The position numbers were made by a program, and so were the translations under genes. From JACCTU01 sp963737405 (GTDB lineage Bacteria > Actinomycetota > Thermoleophilia > Gaiellales > Gaiellaceae): 64,000 nucleotides of DNA. Of this stretch, positions 47,539 to 55,316 are shown one piece after another; the first letter of the stretch is position 1; the number at the start of each line of letters is the position of its first letter. Below the pieces are notes generated by a model. That model was not told where the DNA came from. It made no database searches and saw only the letters and a program-made list of their open reading frames with translations. The DNA lies in the NCBI GenBank assembly GCA_963737405.1, contig CAVTSL010000013.1, positions 62,001 through 126,000 of the forward strand. The letters run 5' to 3'.

Positions 47539-48846
47539 ATGGCCTCTACGCTCACACAGCCCGTGACGGAGTCGTTCGTGATCGAAGGCGGACGGCCGCT
47601 GAACGGTCGCGTCAGCGTCGCGGGGAACAAGAACGGCGCGCTGCCGATCCTCGCCGCGACGCTGCTCGCGGGCGAGCCGGTCACGTTGTCGAACGTGCCG
47701 CGGATCCGCGACGTCGAGACGATGGTCGAGCTGCTCGAGGATCTCGGCGCGGACACGGAGTGGCTCGGGGCGCACGAGGTGCGGATCGACACGCGCGCGG
47801 TCGAGAAGACCGACGTCGACATCGCGCTCGCCTCGCGCATCCGCGCGTCGTTCCTCGTCGCCGGCCCGCTGATCGCGCGCTTCGGCCGCGCCGTGCTGCC
47901 GCCGCCTGGCGGCGACGTGATCGGGCGCCGCCGGCTCGACGTCCACGTGCACGCGCTCGAGCGGCTCGGCGCCGTCGCGACGATCGACCGCGCCTTCGAG
48001 TTCCGCGCCGACCGCCTGCAGGGCACGCACGTGTTTCTCGACGAGGCGAGCGTGATGGGAACGGAGAACGCCGTGATGGCCGCCGTGCTCGCCGAGGGGG
48101 AGACGGTGATCGGGAACGCGGCGTGCGAGCCGCATGTGCAGGACCTCTGCCGGTTCCTCGTCTCGCTCGGCGCGCAGATCGAGGGGATCGAGTCGAACGT
48201 CTTGCGCGTCCGAGGTGTCGAGCGGCTCGGCGGCGGCGAGTACCGCATCGCGCCCGAGCACATCGAGGTCGCGAGCTTCATCGGGCTCGCCGCGGTCACC
48301 GGCGGCGATCTCTGGATCGACGACGCGCAGCCGAAGGACCTCATCGCGATCCTGCCGCACTTCGCGCGGCTCGGCGTCCAGGTCGAGATCGAGGGCACGA
48401 GCGTCCACATTCCGCCGGGTCAAGAGCTCCTGATCCGGGACGACCTCGGCGACCAGATCCCGAAGATCGAGGACGGCCCGTGGCCCGCGTTTCCGGCCGA
48501 CCTCACGTCGATCGCGCTCGCCGTTGCGACGAAGGCGAAGGGGACGATCCTGATCTTCGAGAAGATGTTCGAGAACCGACTGTTCTTCGTCGACAAGCTC
48601 GTCAGCATGGGCGCACGGATCATCCTCTGCGACCCGCACCGGGCGGTCGTGACCGGCCCGGCGCGACTGTACGGGCAGCGGATGGCGAGCCCCGATATCC
48701 GCGCCGGGATGGCGATGCTGATCGCGAGCCTCTGCGCGGAGGGGACGTCGACGATCGGGAACGTCGGCGAGATCGACCGCGGCTACGAGCGGATCGACGA
48801 GCGTCTCGCGTCACTCGGCGCGCGCATCGAGCGCATCACCGATTAG
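47539..48846 (+). CDS. murA: UDP-N-acetylglucosamine 1-carboxyvinyltransferase, Asp-type active site
   Basis: First committed step of peptidoglycan synthesis (PEP + UDP-GlcNAc). 435 aa: VAGNKNGALPILAATLLA, RASFLVAGPLIARFG, and the active loop PPPGGDVIGRRRLDVH. The usual catalytic Cys of this loop is Asp (D126), as in Mycobacterium tuberculosis and Chlamydia; Asp-type MurA is active but not alkylated by fosfomycin. C-terminal DIRAGMAMLIASL is complete. Confidence 0.95.
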   Translation: MASTLTQPVTESFVIEGGRPLNGRVSVAGNKNGALPILAATLLAGEPVTLSNVPRIRDVETMVELLEDLGADTEWLGAHEVRIDTRAVEKTDVDIALASRIRASFLVAGPLIARFGRAVLPPPGGDVIGRRRLDVHVHALERLGAVATIDRAFEFRADRLQGTHVFLDEASVMGTENAVMAAVLAEGETVIGNAACEPHVQDLCRFLVSLGAQIEGIESNVLRVRGVERLGGGEYRIAPEHIEVASFIGLAAVTGGDLWIDDAQPKDLIAILPHFARLGVQVEIEGTSVHIPPGQELLIRDDLGDQIPKIEDGPWPAFPADLTSIALAVATKAKGTILIFEKMFENRLFFVDKLVSMGARIILCDPHRAVVTGPARLYGQRMASPDIRAGMAMLIASLCAEGTSTIGNVGEIDRGYERIDERLASLGARIERITD

Positions 48847-48895
48847 CCGGCGCGTCGCGACGGGCGCGTCGCGGCACTGCGATAGCCTCTTTCGG

Positions 48896-49426
48896 ATGGC
48901 GGCGATCGAGCGCGAAGGTGAGGCGCGGACCGGCGTCCGCGTCACCGTGGACGGGACCGGCACGGCGACGGTGGGCACGGGGCTGCCCGTGCTCGACCAC
49001 CTGCTCGGACTGCTCGCGGTGCACGGCAGCTTCGACGTCGTGCTCGAGGTCGAGCCCGGCTCGGCCGCGCTCGAGGCGTCCTCGGCCGGGCACGCACTCG
49101 GCCGTGCGCTCGCGGAGCCGCTGCGCAACGGCCGGCGAATCGGCTCGGCCGTGGTTCCGGCCGACGAGGCGCTCGCGCACGTCTCGCTCGAGGCATCCGG
49201 CCGGCCGCTCCTCGTTTCGAACGTCGATCTCTCGGCGGCGCGTGTCGCCGGCCACGAGACGGACATCGTCGCCCGCTTCCTCGAGGGCCTCGCCGAGGGT
49301 GCCGAGCTGACGCTGCACGTGCGCCTGCTCGAGGGGCGCGACACGCAGCACGTTCTCGACGCGATCTTCAAGGCGCTCGGCCTCGCCCTCGCCCAGGCGT
49401 GCCGTGCGCGTAGCCGAAAGGAGTAG
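48896..49426 (+). CDS. HisB-like (imidazoleglycerol-phosphate dehydratase fold) protein lacking metal ligands
   Basis: 176 aa. The HisB fold is recognisable: RTGVRVTVDGTGTATVGTGLPVLDHLL, VPADEALAHVSLEASGRPLL, and HVRLLEGRDTQHVLDAIFKAL. The first metal motif HHTVED is replaced by the stretch EASSAGHA, and the second (NxHHxxE) by DTQHVLD. Most Mn-binding His/Glu are therefore missing and dehydratase activity is unlikely. No other his gene is near; it lies between murA and ridA. TAGCCT (48883-48888) is 7 nt upstream of ATG. Confidence 0.72.
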   Translation: MAAIEREGEARTGVRVTVDGTGTATVGTGLPVLDHLLGLLAVHGSFDVVLEVEPGSAALEASSAGHALGRALAEPLRNGRRIGSAVVPADEALAHVSLEASGRPLLVSNVDLSAARVAGHETDIVARFLEGLAEGAELTLHVRLLEGRDTQHVLDAIFKALGLALAQACRARSRKE

Positions 49427-49430
49427 GTGG

Positions 49431-49820
49431 ATGGCCGAGAAGTCCGTTGTTCGCACCGACGCCGCGCCCGCACCGTTCCAGGGCGCGCCGTACTCGCAGG
49501 CGGTTCGGTACGGCGATCTCGTGTTCGTCGCCGGGCAGGTCGCGCTCCGGCCGGATCACGACGAGATCGTCGGCGAGACGATCGAGGAGCAGACCGAGCA
49601 GGCGTGCGAGAACCTCAAGGCGATCCTCGAGGCGGCGGGCAGCAGCTTCGACAAGGTGCTGAACACGACGATCTACCTCACCGACTTCGGCGACTTCCCG
49701 AAGCTGAACGAGGTCTACGGCCGCTACGTCGGGGCCAGCCCGCCGGCCCGGGCGACGGTGCAGATCGCCGGGCTGCCGATGGGCGCGCGAGTGGAGATCG
49801 CGGTGGTCGCGCACGTCTGA
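49431..49820 (+). CDS. ridA: RidA family (enamine/imine deaminase) protein
   Basis: 129 aa. Hydrolyses reactive enamines. Landmarks: APFQGAPYSQAVRYGDLVFVAGQVAL, EEQTEQACENLKAILEAAGS, and the Arg/Glu active site in PPARATVQIAGLPMGARVEIAVVA. ATG 49431 is preceded by AAAGGAG (49417-49423), one of the few clear ribosome sites. Confidence 0.92.
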   Translation: MAEKSVVRTDAAPAPFQGAPYSQAVRYGDLVFVAGQVALRPDHDEIVGETIEEQTEQACENLKAILEAAGSSFDKVLNTTIYLTDFGDFPKLNEVYGRYVGASPPARATVQIAGLPMGARVEIAVVAHV

Positions 49821-51159
49821 GCAGGTCACGGCGTTCGTCCACTCACTCGGCCTCGACGCGTACCTCGTCGGGGGTGCCGTCCGGGACGAGCTGCTCGGTC
49901 GTGTCGCGAAGGACCAGGACTTCGTCGTTCCGGGCGTGGGCTACGACGAGCTGCGCGACGCGCTTGCTCCCCACGGGCGCGTCGAGGACCTGGAGGTCGC
50001 CGGCCAGCGCGTCGGGCTGAGGCTCTATCCGCGCGACGGCGAGCTGCGCGCGCTCGCGCCGGCGGGCATCGAGTTCGCGCCGCCGAGAACCGAGCGCTCC
50101 ACGGGGCCCGGCCGCCACGACTTCGAGATCGTGGCGTCGCCCGAGATCTCGCTGGAGGAGGACATGGGGCGCCGCGACTTCACGATCAACGCGATCGCGA
50201 AGCGGCTCTCGACGGGGGAGCTGCTCGATCCGTACGGCGGCGAGCGCGACCTGCGTGCGGGGGTCCTGCGCACGGTGTCGCCGCAGAGCTTCCGTGAGGA
50301 CCCGCTCCGGCTCGTCCGCGGTCTCCGCTTCGTCTCGCAGCACGACCTCGAGCCCGACGAGGACACGCTGCGGCAGATGCGGGACGAGGCTCCGTCGATC
50401 CGGCTCGTGTCCGGCGAGCGGATCGGCGGTGGGCTCACGGCCGACGGGCTCGGGGAGCTCTCGAAGCTGCTGCTCGGTCCGCATCCCGCGAAGGCGTTGC
50501 GCCTCGCTCGTGACACCGGTGTGCTCGTCGAGCTGCTTCCGGAGTTCGAGCCGACGATCGGGTTCGACCAGGGAACGCCGCGACAGCCCTACACGCTGGA
50601 CGAGCACATCTTCCACGTCGTGCAGGGTGCGGCCGACACAGGCATGGCGCTCGAGGTGCGGCTTGCGGCGCTCATGCACGATCTCGCGAAGCCGTCCGAC
50701 GACGAGACGCACGCCGAGCTCAGCGCGCAGCTGAGCGCGCAGATCCTGCGGCGGTTTCGCTACCCGGCGCGGTTCCAGCGCCGCGTGAACGCCGTCGTGC
50801 GGCACCACTCGTTCCCGCTCGACGACGTCGACGCGCTGTTCGCTCGGCGGATGCTCGCGCAGCACGGGGAGGACGTCGCACGCGACCTCGCGCAGCTCAA
50901 GCAGACCGACCTGCGCGCAAAGAGTGCGCCGCCCGAGGAGCACGAGGCGGCGGCGCATCTCCTGCGGTTGCTCGAGGAGGAGCGTGAGCACCCCCATCGG
51001 GTCGGCGACCTCGCAGTCGACGGCGCCGATCTCCTCGAGCTCGGGCTCGCGGAGGGCCCCGAGATCGGCCGTGTGCTCCGCGAACTGCTCGCGGCGGTCG
51101 TCGACGATCCGACGCTGAACACGAGGGAGCTGCTGCTCGAGCGCGCGAGGTCCGGGTGA
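49813..51159 (+). CDS. CCA tRNA nucleotidyltransferase/poly(A) polymerase family enzyme (start unclear)
   Basis: Class II nucleotidyltransferase: YLVGGAVRDELLGR and KDQDFVV (metal Asp pair), RRDFTINAIAKRL, then an HD domain (MHDLAKPSDDETHAEL). The essential first motif lies before the first in-frame GTG (49936). Upstream codons back to 49813 read ACG TCT GAG CAG and include no ATG/GTG/TTG. The start codon is therefore lost, altered, or moved by an indel in the ridA overlap. About 448 aa. CCA-adding versus poly(A) activity cannot be told from sequence alone. Confidence 0.85.
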   Translation, partial: TSEQVTAFVHSLGLDAYLVGGAVRDELLGRVAKDQDFVVPGVGYDELRDALAPHGRVEDLEVAGQRVGLRLYPRDGELRALAPAGIEFAPPRTERSTGPGRHDFEIVASPEISLEEDMGRRDFTINAIAKRLSTGELLDPYGGERDLRAGVLRTVSPQSFREDPLRLVRGLRFVSQHDLEPDEDTLRQMRDEAPSIRLVSGERIGGGLTADGLGELSKLLLGPHPAKALRLARDTGVLVELLPEFEPTIGFDQGTPRQPYTLDEHIFHVVQGAADTGMALEVRLAALMHDLAKPSDDETHAELSAQLSAQILRRFRYPARFQRRVNAVVRHHSFPLDDVDALFARRMLAQHGEDVARDLAQLKQTDLRAKSAPPEEHEAAAHLLRLLEEEREHPHRVGDLAVDGADLLELGLAEGPEIGRVLRELLAAVVDDPTLNTRELLLERARSG

Positions 51160-51857
51160 AGCTGCTTCGGTGGGACGCAGGCCCCGGCTACGCCGTCGCG
51201 TTCTCGACGCGGCAGGGCGGCGTCAGCGAGGGCTCGTTCGAGTCGCTGAACCTCGGGAAGCTCACGCTCGACACCGCCGAGAACGTCGAGGAGAACCGAC
51301 GCCGTCTCTGTGCCGCAGTCGGCGTCGAGGCGGAGCGGCTCACGTTCAACCGCCAGCAGCATTCGGCGCGCGTGCACCAGGCGGTCGAGGGGCGTCGGGG
51401 GACGCCGGGCGACGGCGTCTGGAGCGACGAGGCTGGGGTTCCGATGCTCGCGTTCACCGCCGACTGCGTCCCAGTGGCGCTCGCCGGACGGGACCGTCGT
51501 GCGCTCGCGCTGCTGCACGTCGGGTGGCGCGGGCTGCTGGCCGGGATCGTCGGCGAAGGCGTGGGCGCGTTGGGCTCGGTCGCACGCGCGGCGGTCGGTC
51601 CGTCGATCGGCCCGTGCTGCTACGAGGTGGGAGAAGAGGTCGCAGCCCCGTTTCGCGGCCGCTTCGGCGACGACGTGCTGCGCGGGCGCAACCTCGACCT
51701 CTGGACGGCCACCGAGCGGGCGCTGCTGGAGGCCGGCGTGGGGGAGGTCGACCGGTTCGACCTGTGCACCTCGTGCAATGCGGACCTCTTCTTCTCGCAT
51801 CGCCGGGACGACGGTGTGACCGGCCGGCAGGGGGTGATCGGCGTTGTTGTCGGCTGA
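51156..51857 (+). CDS. pgeF: Purine nucleoside phosphorylase/laccase-domain protein (YfiH family)
   Basis: 233 aa. VAFSTRQGGVSEGSFESLNLG, QQHSARVH, TADCVPVALA, LLHVGWRGLLAGIV and SIGPCCYEVG are the family metal-site blocks. In E. coli the protein corrects misincorporated L-Ser in peptidoglycan precursors; purified homologues act on adenosine. Next to yggS and sepF, the normal division-cluster place. GTG overlaps the upstream stop. Confidence 0.92.
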   Translation: MKLLRWDAGPGYAVAFSTRQGGVSEGSFESLNLGKLTLDTAENVEENRRRLCAAVGVEAERLTFNRQQHSARVHQAVEGRRGTPGDGVWSDEAGVPMLAFTADCVPVALAGRDRRALALLHVGWRGLLAGIVGEGVGALGSVARAAVGPSIGPCCYEVGEEVAAPFRGRFGDDVLRGRNLDLWTATERALLEAGVGEVDRFDLCTSCNADLFFSHRRDDGVTGRQGVIGVVVG

Positions 51858-52444
51858 GGAGGTCCGGGCGCGCTACGACGCGATCCGCGCGGAGGCGGGC
51901 TCCGGCGTGACGGTCGTGGCGGCGACGAAGTACGTCGACTCCGACGGGCTTGTCGGTCCTGCGCGACGCCGGCGTGGAGGTCGTGGGCGAGAACCGGGCG
52001 CAGGATCTGGAGGCGAAGCACGCGCGGTACGGCGACGCGTTCCGGTGGCACTTCATCGGACATCTGCAGAGTCGCAAGGCGAGGACGGTCAACGAGACGT
52101 GCGAGCTCTGCCATTCGTTGTCCTCCGAGTCGGCCGCGCGACGGCTGACGGTGCCGGCGCTCGTCGAGGTCAACCTCTCGGGCGAGTCGTCGAAGTCGGG
52201 GATCGCTCCCGACGACCTCGAGTCGTTCCTCTCGCTCTACGGCGACGTGCGCGGCCTGATGACGATGCCGCCGGCGACCGACGACCCCGAGTCGTCGCGT
52301 CCGTACTTCAGTCGGCTGCGCGAGCTCGCCGAGCAACACGGTCTCCGCGAGCTTTCGATGGGCACCAGTCAGGACTGGCGCGTGGCCGTCGACGAAGGGG
52401 CGACGCTGATACGCGTCGGCTCGACGCTTTACCATTCCGGCTGA
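51844..52444 (+). CDS. PLP homeostasis protein YggS/ProSC (one frame break)
   Basis: PLP-binding barrel. TTG start at 51844; VTVVAATKYVDSDGL carries the PLP lysine. One base too many at about 51951 breaks the frame; it resumes as SVLRDAGVEVVGENRAQDLEAK, RWHFIGHLQSRKAR, LVEVNLSGESSKSGI and ELSMGTSQDWRVAV. About 199 aa after correction, slightly short for the family. Confidence 0.88.
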
Positions 52445-52983
52445 TGGGGTTCGCGGACATCTGGAATCGGACGCTCGTCTACTTCGGGATCGCCGAGGAA
52501 GACGACTGGGACGAGGACGGCTACGTCACCGAGGAGGAGCTCGAGCGGACCTACTCCGACCGCCCGAACGTTCGCCGGCTCGCGCCGCGCAGGCGTCAGG
52601 AGCAGTTCGACGACTGGACCGACCCCGGCGAGCAGCCGGCAGCCGCAGCTGCGGCCGCGACGCCGATGCGGCCGCGCCTTCGCGGCGTCGAGGCACCCGG
52701 GTCGGTCCGGATGCACCTCGTGATCCCGAGGAGCTTCAACGACGCCCAGCAGATCGCCGACCGGTTCAAGCAGGACATCCCGGTGATCCTGAACCTCCAG
52801 AGCTCGGACCAGGAGCTCTCGAAGCGGCTGATCGACTTCGCGAGCGGGCTGACCTACGCGCTCGACGGCGGCATGCAGCGGGTGGCGGACAAGGTCTTCC
52901 TGCTCACGCCCCGGAACGTCGAGGTGAGCGCAGAGGAGCGCGCCCGCCTGCTCGAGCGCGGCGGGTTCTTCAACCAGGCCTAG
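52444..52983 (+). CDS. sepF: Cell division protein SepF
   Basis: 179 aa. The N-terminal helix GFADIWNRTLVYFGI is the membrane-anchoring amphipathic helix. An acidic/Arg and Ala-rich linker follows, then the SepF core (RMHLVIPRSFNDAQQIADRF, VILNLQSSDQELSKRLIDFAS, KVFLLTPRNVEVS) that binds FtsZ. ATG shares a base with the yggS stop. Confidence 0.95.
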   Translation: MGFADIWNRTLVYFGIAEEDDWDEDGYVTEEELERTYSDRPNVRRLAPRRRQEQFDDWTDPGEQPAAAAAAATPMRPRLRGVEAPGSVRMHLVIPRSFNDAQQIADRFKQDIPVILNLQSSDQELSKRLIDFASGLTYALDGGMQRVADKVFLLTPRNVEVSAEERARLLERGGFFNQA

Positions 52984-53206
52984 GCTCGCGGCGCCTGAGC
53001 CGTCGGCCGACGAGACCCTCGTCCGGACGCCGCCAGATGCCGAGGCTGAGCTCGAAGCCGCGGAACCTGAGCCTCCAGTAGGGCCTGTACGTCGCGTCGA
53101 CGGCGCGGCGGATCAGCTCCGTCATGGGGAGGCCCGTTCGCGCGGCCTCGTGGCGGAGGAGGGCGTGCTGGCGATCCGTCAGCGTGATCTGCGTCTTCCG
53201 ACCCAT
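52970..53206 (-). CDS. Ribbon-helix-helix (CopG-type) regulator
   Basis: 78 aa. RHH core MGRKTQITLTDRQHALLRHE, then GLPMTELIRRAVDATYRP, with a basic tail (RRPDEGLVGRRLRRRE). Such proteins are commonly antitoxins or autorepressors. No toxin gene adjoins it: both neighbours are division genes on the opposite strand. It converges on sepF with a 14-bp overlap and diverges from yggT across a palindromic operator. Confidence 0.82.
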   Translation of the reverse strand: MGRKTQITLTDRQHALLRHEAARTGLPMTELIRRAVDATYRPYWRLRFRGFELSLGIWRRPDEGLVGRRLRRREPRPG

Positions 53207-53208
53207 CA

Positions 53209-53252
53209 GATGGCGATGTCCATCGACATCGATGGAGATGTACATCGCCATC
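53209..53252. promoter_or_regulatory. Multi-palindrome operator upstream of RHH gene
   Basis: Outer arms GATGGCGATGT (53209-53219) and ACATCGCCATC (53242-53252) pair perfectly over 11 bp. Inside lie CCATCGA-CA-TCGATGG (53220-53235) and the perfect palindrome GATGTACATC (53237-53246), with a near copy GATGTCCATC (53215-53224) 22 bp upstream. Repeats two helical turns apart suit co-operative RHH dimers. It starts 3 bp from the RHH start codon. Confidence 0.8.
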
Positions 53253-53335
53253 ACCCGACGATGAGTGGCGCGGCCGTGCCGATCCGTCCCCAGCTGTGCC
53301 AGGACATCCACCGATCGCGGCGAACGAGAGTGCCG

Positions 53336-53644
53336 ATGGGCGACACTGCCAGCTCCATGCTGCTCCTCGACGCTGTCGGCGCGGTCCAGAACTTCCTGGA
53401 CGTGTTCATCACCGTCTACATCCTGGTGATCCTGGCGTACATCATCACGAGCTGGATCCGGCTGCCGTACTCGCCGACGCTGAACAGGATCCAGCGGTTC
53501 CTCTACGACGTCTGCGACCCGTACCTGCGCCTCTTCCGGCGCGTGGTGCCGCCGCTCGGGCCGCTCGACCTGTCTCCGATGCTCGCGGTCATCGTGCTGC
53601 TCGTCGTCCAGCAGCTGCTGCACGCGTTGCTCGACCGACTGTAA
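53336..53644 (+). CDS. YggT family membrane protein
   Basis: 102 aa with two membrane helices (FLDVFITVYILVILAYIITS and SPMLAVIVLLVVQQLLHALL) around the conserved loop IRLPYSPTLNRIQRFLYDVC and DPYLRLFRRVVPP. Typical companion of sepF and divIVA. ATG 53336 chosen; ATG 53357 is possible. Confidence 0.9.
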   Translation: MGDTASSMLLLDAVGAVQNFLDVFITVYILVILAYIITSWIRLPYSPTLNRIQRFLYDVCDPYLRLFRRVVPPLGPLDLSPMLAVIVLLVVQQLLHALLDRL

Positions 53645-53657
53645 GGAGGGCAGCCCC

Positions 53658-54104
53658 GTGTCACTCACCCCTGTCGAGATCAAGCACATCCGCCTCGAGC
53701 GGTCGCTCCTCGGCTACAAGCGCGAGTTCGTCGACCAGGTGCTCGAGGACGTCGCCTCGAGCTTCGAGGACGTCTGGCGCGACCGTGCCGACCTGGCCGA
53801 CAAGGTCGAGCACCTCGAGCACGAGCTCGTCCGCTTCCGAGAGCTCGAGGCGCTCCTCCGCACGACGCTGGTCTCGGCGGAGCGTGCCTCTCAGGAGCTC
53901 AAGGAGCAGGCACGCAAGGAGTCGGAGCTCGTCCTCACGGAGGCGCACGCGGAGGCCCGGGCGATCGTCAGGCGCGCGCATGCCGAGCGCGAGCACCTGA
54001 CGAGCGAGGCCCGGCGGATCCGCTCGCTCCTCCGCTCGGCGCTCGACTCGCTCGACGTCGAGGACGAGGCGCCCGCGGACTCCGAGGAGCGCGAAGCCGC
54101 CTAG
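53658..54104 (+). CDS. divIVA: DivIVA-domain protein
   Basis: 148 aa. N-terminal LTPVEIKHIRLERSLLGYKREFVDQVLEDV is the DivIVA/GpsB membrane-binding signature with the aromatic/Arg tip, followed by a long coiled coil. In actinobacteria Wag31/DivIVA organises polar growth; this copy is short for Wag31. GTG start, ribosome site AAGGAGGG just upstream. Confidence 0.9.
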   Translation: MSLTPVEIKHIRLERSLLGYKREFVDQVLEDVASSFEDVWRDRADLADKVEHLEHELVRFRELEALLRTTLVSAERASQELKEQARKESELVLTEAHAEARAIVRRAHAEREHLTSEARRIRSLLRSALDSLDVEDEAPADSEEREAA

Positions 54105-54115
54105 CGGGTCGCCCC

Positions 54116-54403
54116 GTGGAGTCGACCCGGCTCCGTCTCCGCGTCGTCCCCGGCGCCTCCAGGAACCCCGGCATCGTCGGCCGCTACGGCCAGGGCTGGA
54201 AGATCCGCGTCGCCGCGCCACCGGAGCGCGGAGCCGCGAACCGCGCCGTGCTCGCGCTCCTGGCCGAGACGCTCGGCGTGCCCAAGGCCGCGGTTCGGCT
54301 CGTTTCCGGTCAGGGCTCGCGTGACAAGATTGTGGAGGTGGCCGGGATGGGGCAGGCCGAAACCGAAGCGAGGCTCGCCTCGGCCGAGAGAGAGGACGCA
54401 TGA
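54116..54403 (+). CDS. DUF167 (YggU) family protein
   Basis: 95 aa. RLRLRVVPGASRNPGIVGRYG, WKIRVAAPPERGAANRAVLALLA and RLVSGQGSRDKIVEV are the full family pattern. Structure known, function not. Confidence 0.88.
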   Translation: MESTRLRLRVVPGASRNPGIVGRYGQGWKIRVAAPPERGAANRAVLALLAETLGVPKAAVRLVSGQGSRDKIVEVAGMGQAETEARLASAEREDA

Positions 54404-54756
54404 GCACGATCGACACCAGCCGCATGAGGGAGGCGCTCGAGACGGAGCGCGCCCGCGTCGTCGCCGCGATCGAGAACCTGAAGAACGAGAACCCCGGAAC
54501 CGTCGAGGACGAGACGGGCGACGAGACGTACGACCAGCACCCTGCGGACGTCGCGACGGCCATGCACGACCGCGAGCTCGACTACGGGATCACCGAGCAC
54601 GAGCAGCAGCTGCTCGAGGAGATGAACGCTGCGCTGCAGCGCATCGAGGACGGCACGTACGGCATCTGCACGAACTGCGGGAAGCAGATCTCGTACGAGA
54701 GGCTCGAAGCGCTCCCCTGGGCCCAGCTCTGCATCGACTGCGCGAAGGCGAGATGA
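54400..54756 (+). CDS. TraR/DksA-type zinc-finger protein
   Basis: 118 aa. Coiled-coil N-terminus, EHEQQLLEEMNAALQRIEDGTYG and a C4 zinc finger CTNCGK...CIDCAK. The tip Asp residues of true DksA are not clearly placed, so an RNA-polymerase role is only possible. Overlaps both neighbours by 4 bp. Confidence 0.88.
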   Translation: MSTIDTSRMREALETERARVVAAIENLKNENPGTVEDETGDETYDQHPADVATAMHDRELDYGITEHEQQLLEEMNAALQRIEDGTYGICTNCGKQISYERLEALPWAQLCIDCAKAR

Positions 54757-55316
54757 GCGAGCCTGCCCCGAGGCCTCGACTCGACGTCCGAGTGGGGTCG
54801 TCGACCGATGGACTGACGCCGGTCTCGGTCGCCGAGCGTCCGCTCGCGGCCGGGGCGCACGAGTGGATCGGCCTCGTGGCCGTCGCCGGGGCGGCGATCC
54901 TCGCCGACCAGGTGACGAAGCGGATCGTCTCCGGGACGCTCGATCTCGGGGAGTCCAAGCACGTCATCGGTCCCCTCGACCTGCACCACGTCCAGAACTC
55001 CGGCATCGCCTTCGGACTCTTCTCGGGCGCGACGACGCTTGTGATCGTCGTCACGGCGATGGTGATCGCCTGGCTGCTCGTTGTCTTCGCGCGCTCCGGC
55101 GCGCGCCACCCGATCATGCCCGTCGGTCTCGGCCTCGTCGTGGGCGGCAGCCTGTCGAACCTCGCGGACCGGGTTCGGCTCGGGCACGTGACCGACTTCC
55201 TCGACCTCGGATTCTGGCCGGCGTTCAACCTCGCGGACACGTTCATCGTCGTCGGCGTCGCGTTGCTCCTCGCCGCAGCGGTGCTCTCCGATCGTTCGCA
55301 TCCTCGTCCCCGCTGA
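54753..55316 (+). CDS. lspA: Lipoprotein signal peptidase (signal peptidase II)
   Basis: 187 aa, four membrane helices. Aspartyl protease motifs NSGIAFGLF, GGSLSNLADRVRLG (first Asp) and FNLADTFIVVG (second Asp) are intact. About 30 polar residues precede the first helix, longer than in E. coli. Confidence 0.94.
   Translation: MSEPAPRPRLDVRVGSSTDGLTPVSVAERPLAAGAHEWIGLVAVAGAAILADQVTKRIVSGTLDLGESKHVIGPLDLHHVQNSGIAFGLFSGATTLVIVVTAMVIAWLLVVFARSGARHPIMPVGLGLVVGGSLSNLADRVRLGHVTDFLDLGFWPAFNLADTFIVVGVALLLAAAVLSDRSHPRPR

Noticed and set aside
52970..53206. Complete toxin-antitoxin module at the RHH gene
   Set aside because: No PIN, RelE-like or other toxin frame adjoins it; neighbours are sepF and yggT.
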